From Flavobacteriaceae bacterium TMED48 (GTDB lineage Bacteria > Bacteroidota > Bacteroidia > Flavobacteriales > Flavobacteriaceae): a stretch of DNA of 11,696 nt. The position numbers and the translations under genes were made by a program. The stretch spans positions 28,975 through 40,670 of the forward strand of contig NHDB01000015.1 in NCBI GenBank assembly GCA_002167945.1. The letters run 5' to 3'. The notes beneath the pieces are model-generated. The model made no database searches. It was not told the origin of the DNA and worked only from the letters and a program-made list of their open reading frames with translations. Shown piece after piece: positions 6,901 to 11,696 of the stretch (the stretch's first letter is position 1; every line of letters begins with the position of its first letter).

Positions 6901-9900
6901 GATTCCGGATTCCAAACCTCTTCAGCACTGTATCGGTTGGAAGTATTTTCACTGTATGCTGTGGGTTTTAGCGGAATTTCAATCTGATAATAATTGTCTT
7001 GATAATCGGTTCCCAATCGAATAAATGCAACTAAACGTTTGTCGAATTCATCTTCTGAACCCTCACCTGGAAGGGCTTCTTGCCCTGGAAGTGATTCCGC
7101 ATGCAAAAACATTCTCAACTTGCTGTACTGTCGCATGTCTAAATCCAACCCTTTAAATATCCCACGAGAATCTGAGGGCTGTAGATCGCATACTCTAAAT
7201 GAGAGGGATTGCTCATTTTGACGTATGATGGTATTGTTGTTGTTGATCTGCTCTCTTTGAATTTCAGGAGGGAGCACATAATTAATTGGAATTCTGTTTT
7301 CATTTTCCAATATATTGACCGTGCTGATGTCTACCGTGGTATTGTTATTTACCAAGACTTCATCATTAAGGGGTTTATTGTATCTTCTCCAATCTCCACG
7401 TACTAGATCTAATGTGCCGAAACGAAACACAACTTTTTCTTCAAAACCAGTCAATAGCATCCGCATAAAGCGGATGGAGCGTAAATCGTCTATAGCATTT
7501 ACTTTTTCAAAGTAAGAATCAAACGAAGTGTTTTCATAATAGCTTTTTTGAATGGGTACTTTAAACTGGATCCAGCGGGTGGTATACTCATCCCCATTGG
7601 GTGCATTGACTTTAATGTTTTCCCTAACGTCTGTTACAAAAGGGTGATTGCCTACCTGCATATTTCTAGCTACAGGGACTCTGTATTCAAAATAACTATC
7701 GATAGTGTTCATACTTTGATCCCTGTTGATGTCTTCTGTATCTGGCTCTGTTGTATTTCCCCGATCGGTATCGCTGAATGCAACTGGTGTATTGTTTTCA
7801 AAGCCATTGTACTGCTTGTATCGATCTAAAATTCCTCCATCAGCTTGAAGAAAATACTCGTAATTATCTCCAGCAGGATCATTCGCTGGTCCATTGGTAA
7901 AAATTGCTGCTTCTTCTTCATCGGATAGGCCATCTAAACCCACATCTTGTAAGAAACGATCTTCTTCTACAGCATTAAATGCATAAACCAAGGATTGATT
8001 TGCTGGAACTTTACCCCAAGGGGTCTCATAAGTTGGAGTTTGTTCACTTGTACTTGGAAGCCCATTTTCAAATTGCTTTCTTCCATCGCGGAGGATATCT
8101 TCTGAAATATTTCCCAAATGAAAAACCAACTCTCCTAAATCATCAGAAGCTGCCTCGTTTTCTGAAAAAGTATCCAATAACCAGAATTCAATAAACTCTA
8201 CACTGGATTGTTCAAAATTTGTCGCATTCAACGAACGACTGATTCCTGCCCATTTATCTTTTATATCAGATGCATAAGCACTGTTAGGAGCATTGTTATA
8301 GGGTCCTCTTTCATCAGGATAATAGGCTAAATCAAAGGTGGGTAGTGTTCTTGGTGTTCCTTGAACTAAATCTTGCTCGGGAAACAATTCATCTATGAAA
8401 ATTCGTCTGGTTTCATTAGACGAGATATCGTCATTATTTATACCGTCCGGTTGTCTAGAATAGAAAACCTGATCTATTGAATACCACGCTAACTTTGACC
8501 TACCGTATCCACTTTCAAGTCCTTCTGCATTTGCCCCAGGCACACCATTTATTGGGACACTAGAAAGGTTCCAAGCTGTAAAACCTTTGATGTCGATATT
8601 GGTCTGTGCACCCTCAAAGTCGTCAATATAGACATTGGTTTCTCCATTTAATTGGGTGTTTCTTGGGTCATTCGCTACAAGATTAGCCATCTCTCCTCTA
8701 AATGATAGTTGAGAAGGGGTATTGGTTTTTATGGTTGGCCATTTATTTACCATTCGAGTCAAAAATGGAATTTCGGTAGAGAAATTGGTGTTAAGACCCA
8801 TCATGGTATTATTGACAGGTTCTGTTCCGTAATTTGCTTTTTGGGTCAGTGGATTTTCACTGAGATTAATTAAGGTACCTCCTACATTAATTTTGTCCGA
8901 AACCCTATGATTGACATTAAATCCAGAGAAACGCTTGTTTTGCTGATTGAAAAAAGAATTGTTTTCTACAGATATATCAATGGGGATGTTGGAGGCTTTT
9001 AGTCCCTCATCCAAAATTTTTACCCGACCGATTTCATAATTGACTATATAATCTAATCCTTCTCTCAAAACTCTTCCCCCTGCAGTAACTCGAACCGAGC
9101 CTCTAGGAACATTAAATGCCCCAATGTTAATTCCATCTCCCCCTTCTGATTTGTAGCGACCTTTAAGCTGAAATTTATTTTTCTCTGTAAACTCTAGTGC
9201 AGCGGCCTTCGTCAAACTGTACATTTCTCTAAAAACGTACCGCTTTTGGTTTTTGTTGTAGGAGTTTTCTTCTATATAATTTTCTTTTGCGGACTCTGGA
9301 TTATCTAATAATTGAAATAAGAATTCTCCAAAAGGCTCTACTTTAGGGAATATGATCCTACCGTATCTGGGGTCGATGGTTATTCCAGGGATATAATCAA
9401 AAAAACCGTCCCCATTGGGGACCAAGTCTTGGTAGGCATTCAGTCGATCTAAATCCATGGTATTCAATAATACTTCCTCGTCTAAGCGTTCAGGCCAAAT
9501 AGAGGCGTCAACTGGAGTCATGTAATTGATTGGGGAGGGGTCAGTATATAAAATACTCAATCTGAAATCTTCTTCTGATAATTGAAATGCTCCTGTGTTA
9601 TAAATATTTTTCATCATCAAATCCCATACCGGTTGACGTACGTCTGTCACACTACTCTTTAACATTTTGACAATTAAATTATTTGTTTGTACCACGGCTT
9701 GTTGGGGGTTTTGCTCAGCGCTATTTCCCTGGATCAGTGATGTTCCCGGTATATCTCCATTTGCAAATTCTCCTACTTGATAAATTCTGCCCTGGAAACT
9801 GTATTGATAGGCGATTCCCAAAATTTCATCATTACTAAGCCTCTGATTTAAAGAGATATATCCTAACTGAGGATGATAGGAAAATTCCTGTTCATTTAAT

Positions 9901-11474
9901 TTTCTCGCACTTTCGAGTATAGCATAATCATAACCTTCACTAACTCGAGTTGGACCAAATCCGTTTTTTACAGTAGCAATATCTCGTATCTCATTGGTCA
10001 AAATGCCATCAAAACCTATCTCGTCAGGATCAAGTCTGTTGACTTCATTTGTAGGAGGATAGTTTGGGTCACTTACACTTATAAAATTTGAAACGCTATC
10101 GTCTAGAGTAGTTCGCTCTGGGTTCGCTTCTCCTAAATCTTGAAGGGCAACGATATTCCGTACATTTTGAGTTTGATACCCCCTGTTGGTTACCCAAACT
10201 TCTATTCGTGTGATCTGAACAGGCGAATTGATGTACGGATAGGTTTCTAAAAATTTGTCGTAATTATCTCTAAAATATTGACTGATAAAAAAATGCCTAT
10301 CCTCCTCGTAATCTAAAGCGTACAAATCAAATTCCTGCAATTTCCCTCCACCTTGTGTAGTGATATTTTGTGATTGAGAGCGCTGTTCAGAAAAAACTCC
10401 CGAAATTGTGGTGTTTCCAAATTTTAAGTCTGCACGGACCCCAAACAAGCTTTGTGCTCCTTGAATCAAATTACTATTAATGGGCATACTGATATTTCCA
10501 ATGTCGATATTTTGAAGAATCGCGTCCTCAGTCACCTTCCCGTTGAGGTATTCAGAAACTCGATTTCCAGCAGCTAGTGGGTTTGTTGCCAATTGATTCG
10601 CAGTTTGCCGTAAACTTTCAATTTTTTGACGTGCCTGATTTAGAGTATTTTTTCCTTCGTTAATCAGCCCCTTAACCTCATCTACTTGCTGTTGAACTTG
10701 ACCCAACTGATTTTTTACATCTGAGACTTTGTCTTGAACTTCTCCAATTTTATTTTGCACATCATCAAATGTAGAACCCAATTTTCCAGGAAGCATCCCT
10801 GGAACCACATCTTGAAGCTCAGACAATTGCGGAGGATTGAATTGTATTTTAACAAGGTTTTGGAAATCAAAGGTAGATTCAGTATCGTAATTGGCTGTTA
10901 TCTGCAGGCGTTCTCCTATTCTCCCCAACAAACTCAAACTAATTCGCTGATCAAACTCAAAGCCTGGAGATCTGCGATTGATGACCGAGGCAATGGGGTT
11001 GTCATTTCTCTGGTACCTATATCCCAAATCGATTCCTATGGAGCCTTGAGGGGATATATCTATGGCATTACTACCAAAAATAGACTCAAAAAACTTGTTG
11101 TTTACGTACAATTCGGGAAGTAAGTTTTTTTGGGTCTCTTCCACATTAGCTCCTCTACCGCTCAATGCCTGAACTTTTTCTTGGAAATAGGTTTGCATCT
11201 TCTCCTTAAGTACCAAAGCTTCGTATTCCTTGACCGTTAAAACTAAAGGGACACTAATGGGATATCCTCCGATTTCTTGAGAAAAGATATATCGGTCTGT
11301 AGTTGGATCGTAGGTATACTGACTTGTGACACTGCTCGGATTAGGGAGTTCAATAGTTCCTACATCTGCACTGTCTTGTGCCATAACAAGCCCACAACTA
11401 AAAATCATCCATACAAGAAGGTGAATGAAGACCTGATATGATTTTAAAACTACTTTATGAGTCTTTTCAAACAA
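3984..11474 (-). CDS. sprA: SprA/Sov, outer-membrane translocon of the type IX secretion system
   Basis: SprA forms the very large single-chain beta barrel through which folded type IX secretion substrates (adhesins of gliding, enzymes) cross the outer membrane. The 2496 residues agree with the family's usual 2300-2500. The start is a TTG at 11474, six bases after ruvA; it is the only start that keeps the basic n-region and hydrophobic core (about 8-29) of a signal peptide cleaved after VMA at residue 32. Conserved family blocks include DDFEGAQ near 951-957, a [10 protein letters not shown] run, [10 protein letters not shown] at 1608-1617, a [11 protein letters not shown] stretch soon after it, and a final barrel strand ending in FGN. 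Residues 239-295 form a regular coiled coil, an unusual element for a barrel protein. The mature chain has only two cysteines, 1429 and 1608. No promoter matching TAnnTTTG is visible just upstream, so it is probably co-transcribed with ruvA. Confidence 0.97.
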   Translation of the reverse strand: MFEKTHKVVLKSYQVFIHLLVWMIFSCGLVMAQDSADVGTIELPNPSSVTSQYTYDPTTDRYIFSQEIGGYPISVPLVLTVKEYEALVLKEKMQTYFQEKVQALSGRGANVEETQKNLLPELYVNNKFFESIFGSNAIDISPQGSIGIDLGYRYQRNDNPIASVINRRSPGFEFDQRISLSLLGRIGERLQITANYDTESTFDFQNLVKIQFNPPQLSELQDVVPGMLPGKLGSTFDDVQNKIGEVQDKVSDVKNQLGQVQQQVDEVKGLINEGKNTLNQARQKIESLRQTANQLATNPLAAGNRVSEYLNGKVTEDAILQNIDIGNISMPINSNLIQGAQSLFGVRADLKFGNTTISGVFSEQRSQSQNITTQGGGKLQEFDLYALDYEEDRHFFISQYFRDNYDKFLETYPYINSPVQITRIEVWVTNRGYQTQNVRNIVALQDLGEANPERTTLDDSVSNFISVSDPNYPPTNEVNRLDPDEIGFDGILTNEIRDIATVKNGFGPTRVSEGYDYAILESARKLNEQEFSYHPQLGYISLNQRLSNDEILGIAYQYSFQGRIYQVGEFANGDIPGTSLIQGNSAEQNPQQAVVQTNNLIVKMLKSSVTDVRQPVWDLMMKNIYNTGAFQLSEEDFRLSILYTDPSPINYMTPVDASIWPERLDEEVLLNTMDLDRLNAYQDLVPNGDGFFDYIPGITIDPRYGRIIFPKVEPFGEFLFQLLDNPESAKENYIEENSYNKNQKRYVFREMYSLTKAAALEFTEKNKFQLKGRYKSEGGDGINIGAFNVPRGSVRVTAGGRVLREGLDYIVNYEIGRVKILDEGLKASNIPIDISVENNSFFNQQNKRFSGFNVNHRVSDKINVGGTLINLSENPLTQKANYGTEPVNNTMMGLNTNFSTEIPFLTRMVNKWPTIKTNTPSQLSFRGEMANLVANDPRNTQLNGETNVYIDDFEGAQTNIDIKGFTAWNLSSVPINGVPGANAEGLESGYGRSKLAWYSIDQVFYSRQPDGINNDDISSNETRRIFIDELFPEQDLVQGTPRTLPTFDLAYYPDERGPYNNAPNSAYASDIKDKWAGISRSLNATNFEQSSVEFIEFWLLDTFSENEAASDDLGELVFHLGNISEDILRDGRKQFENGLPSTSEQTPTYETPWGKVPANQSLVYAFNAVEEDRFLQDVGLDGLSDEEEAAIFTNGPANDPAGDNYEYFLQADGGILDRYKQYNGFENNTPVAFSDTDRGNTTEPDTEDINRDQSMNTIDSYFEYRVPVARNMQVGNHPFVTDVRENIKVNAPNGDEYTTRWIQFKVPIQKSYYENTSFDSYFEKVNAIDDLRSIRFMRMLLTGFEEKVVFRFGTLDLVRGDWRRYNKPLNDEVLVNNNTTVDISTVNILENENRIPINYVLPPEIQREQINNNNTIIRQNEQSLSFRVCDLQPSDSRGIFKGLDLDMRQYSKLRMFLHAESLPGQEALPGEGSEDEFDKRLVAFIRLGTDYQDNYYQIEIPLKPTAYSENTSNRYSAEEVWNPESNSIEVSIDLLAKLKAKALQQLGLGETLYFDEELNSIQEFSSISELPGQKKYKFAIRGNPSLGNIKTLMIGVKNPSTQLGDALCGEVWFNELRISGIDSQDGWAAVGALDGNIADFATFSATGRYSSIGFGSIDMTPNERTREELLQYDIISNVNVGQLAPQKWGLQIPLSFATGETLITPEYDPFYQDIKLEDRLDTAERQSQRDSIRNQSIDYTKRKSVSLIGVRKNSSGGGKRRFYSPENFDFSYAYNESIHRDYEIEKQEEFNLLLGTNYGHAFSSKPIEPFKKVKSFDRKKYLQWLQQLNLNLLPSSVEASVNVNRILNNQKFRQVYLEGVDASLQRSLPNLQQRNFLFDYNYAINHNFSKSLRLNFNAATSSIIRHNGLAEAGIMNPFQQDKNALWQGILNTGEPNNHIQTFTLNYKLPFQYIPFLSFVDATYNYTGNFNWQRGSEALSQVVSDDGIPLGIVNTIQNNNTKTLTTAFSFSKLYSALGLKSNFSTPFNRRVQAARETNDSLSKKKSSLLKVGLTKLVDLMTLVKRVQASYSENNGSVLPGYLPSVGFAGGLQPTLGYTLGSQADIRYEAARQGWLTGFPNFNQSFSQMHSSKFKASAQLILMKGLIIDFNADRDYMENRLENFKVEDQSYVPRNSNVFGNFGMSTILLRTAFNPSRGSISSNFENFRSSRLKIAERLVQNTPFEGMGVNEEGYPLGYGKSQQEVLLNSFLSAYTGQSPDKINLSPMRGAPLPNWNLKFTGLTDIKSLSKIFSRLSINHAYRASYTITNFQSNFEFDPNQPNRMDKLGNVITERLYSNVNLVEQFNPLLRLDMEMNNSLKLLAELRKERAISLSLDNNLITESSGDEYVAGLGYRVKDVRFRTNFGGRRVILKGDLNIRADVSYRDNVTVLRNLEYDNNQVTAGQRILAIKINADYALSRNLTALFFYDHNFSEFAISTAFPQTSIRSGFTVRYNFGN
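10590..10760 (-). other. Coiled-coil segment encoded within sprA
   Basis: These bases encode SprA residues 239-295. Hydrophobic residues occupy alternating three- and four-residue steps without a break: V239, I243, V246, V250, V253, L257, V260, V264, V267, I271, then G274 as the only exception, L278, A281, I285, L288, A292, L295. The other positions are mostly Gln, Lys, Asp, Glu and Asn. This is eight heptads of helix between two beta-rich parts of the protein, flanked by Pro-Gly turns near 225-233 and a loop near 299. The pattern is seen directly; the location in the folded protein is not known to me. Confidence 0.8.
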
Positions 11475-11480
11475 ATGGTT

Positions 11481-11696
11481 TTACAATTTATTCAAAGCCG
11501 CTTTAATAAGCGCTTCCACTGTGCTATCTGGATAGCTTTGAATCACGTTATCTATTACTTTCTCAGACTGCTTTCTTGAATAACCAAGAACCTCTAAGGC
11601 TGATAACGCTTCTTCTTTAATTGTATTGTTTGAAAATGCTTGAATTTGTTCACCTTCAAAGAGGTTTAACATTTTGTCTTTTAATTCGATTAATAC
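11481..11696 (-). CDS. ruvA: Holliday junction branch migration protein RuvA, C-terminal part
   Basis: The frame is open to the right edge of the window, so this is the last 71 codons of a longer gene (RuvA is usually about 190-200 residues). RuvA binds four-way DNA junctions as a tetramer and recruits the RuvB motor for branch migration in recombination repair. The first visible residues, VLIELKDK, match the end of the helix-hairpin-helix domain II. The last 50 or so, EEALSALEVLGYSRKQSEKVI onward to AALNKL, are the small three-helix domain III that contacts RuvB. An internal ATG at 11672 is not the true start. The gene ends six bases before the sprA start, and ruvA preceding sprA is an arrangement I recall from other flavobacteria. 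Confidence 0.93.
   Translation of the reverse strand, partial: VLIELKDKMLNLFEGEQIQAFSNNTIKEEALSALEVLGYSRKQSEKVIDNVIQSYPDSTVEALIKAALNKL

Noticed and set aside
10734..11123. Plus-strand open frame of 129 codons opposite the SprA N-terminal region
   Set aside because: It is antisense to conserved SprA sequence and the coiled coil; no start context, motif or promoter supports it.

Overview
The window looks like a chromosomal housekeeping region of a member of the Flavobacteriaceae or a close relative in the Bacteroidota. The grounds are an AT-rich sequence, a full-length SprA (the type IX secretion outer-membrane translocon, known only in Bacteroidota), promoters of the Bacteroidota type (TTG, then a gap of about 19 bases, then TAnnTTTG), and a gene order (ruvA, sprA, gcvH, vanZ-like, tonB) that I recall from flavobacterial genomes. 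Every gene I can support lies on the minus strand, so transcription runs from the right edge to the left.

Reading in the direction of transcription: the 3' end of ruvA (Holliday junction branch migration) enters from the right edge. After 6 bases comes sprA, which at 2496 codons fills about two thirds of the window. A 52-base gap with a good internal promoter leads to gcvH (lipoyl carrier of the glycine cleavage system). gcvH overlaps a small VanZ-like membrane protein gene, and a TonB-type energy transducer gene follows. A strong intrinsic terminator closes this unit. A second, closely similar TonB gene of exactly the same length lies beyond the terminator and seems to have its own promoter. 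After another intergenic promoter, cyoE (heme o synthase) and a cytochrome c oxidase subunit III gene overlap by four bases and form a respiratory unit that continues past the left edge.

Functionally there are three themes. One is cell-envelope export and import: SprA secretes folded proteins through the outer membrane by the type IX system, and the two TonB proteins transmit inner-membrane energy to outer-membrane receptors. The second is aerobic respiration: CyoE makes heme o, the precursor of heme a, and subunit III is part of a heme-copper oxidase. The third is unrelated housekeeping (ruvA, gcvH). There is no mobile element, CRISPR array, tRNA, rRNA or phage gene, and no stretch over 300 bases lacks a gene.

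I see no unknown system here. The points most worth a second look are the tandem tonB duplication split by a terminator and a promoter, and an uninterrupted eight-heptad coiled coil inside the N-terminal part of SprA. Lesser ones are the only two cysteines of mature SprA, its TTG start, and a private promoter for gcvH inside the sprA cluster.
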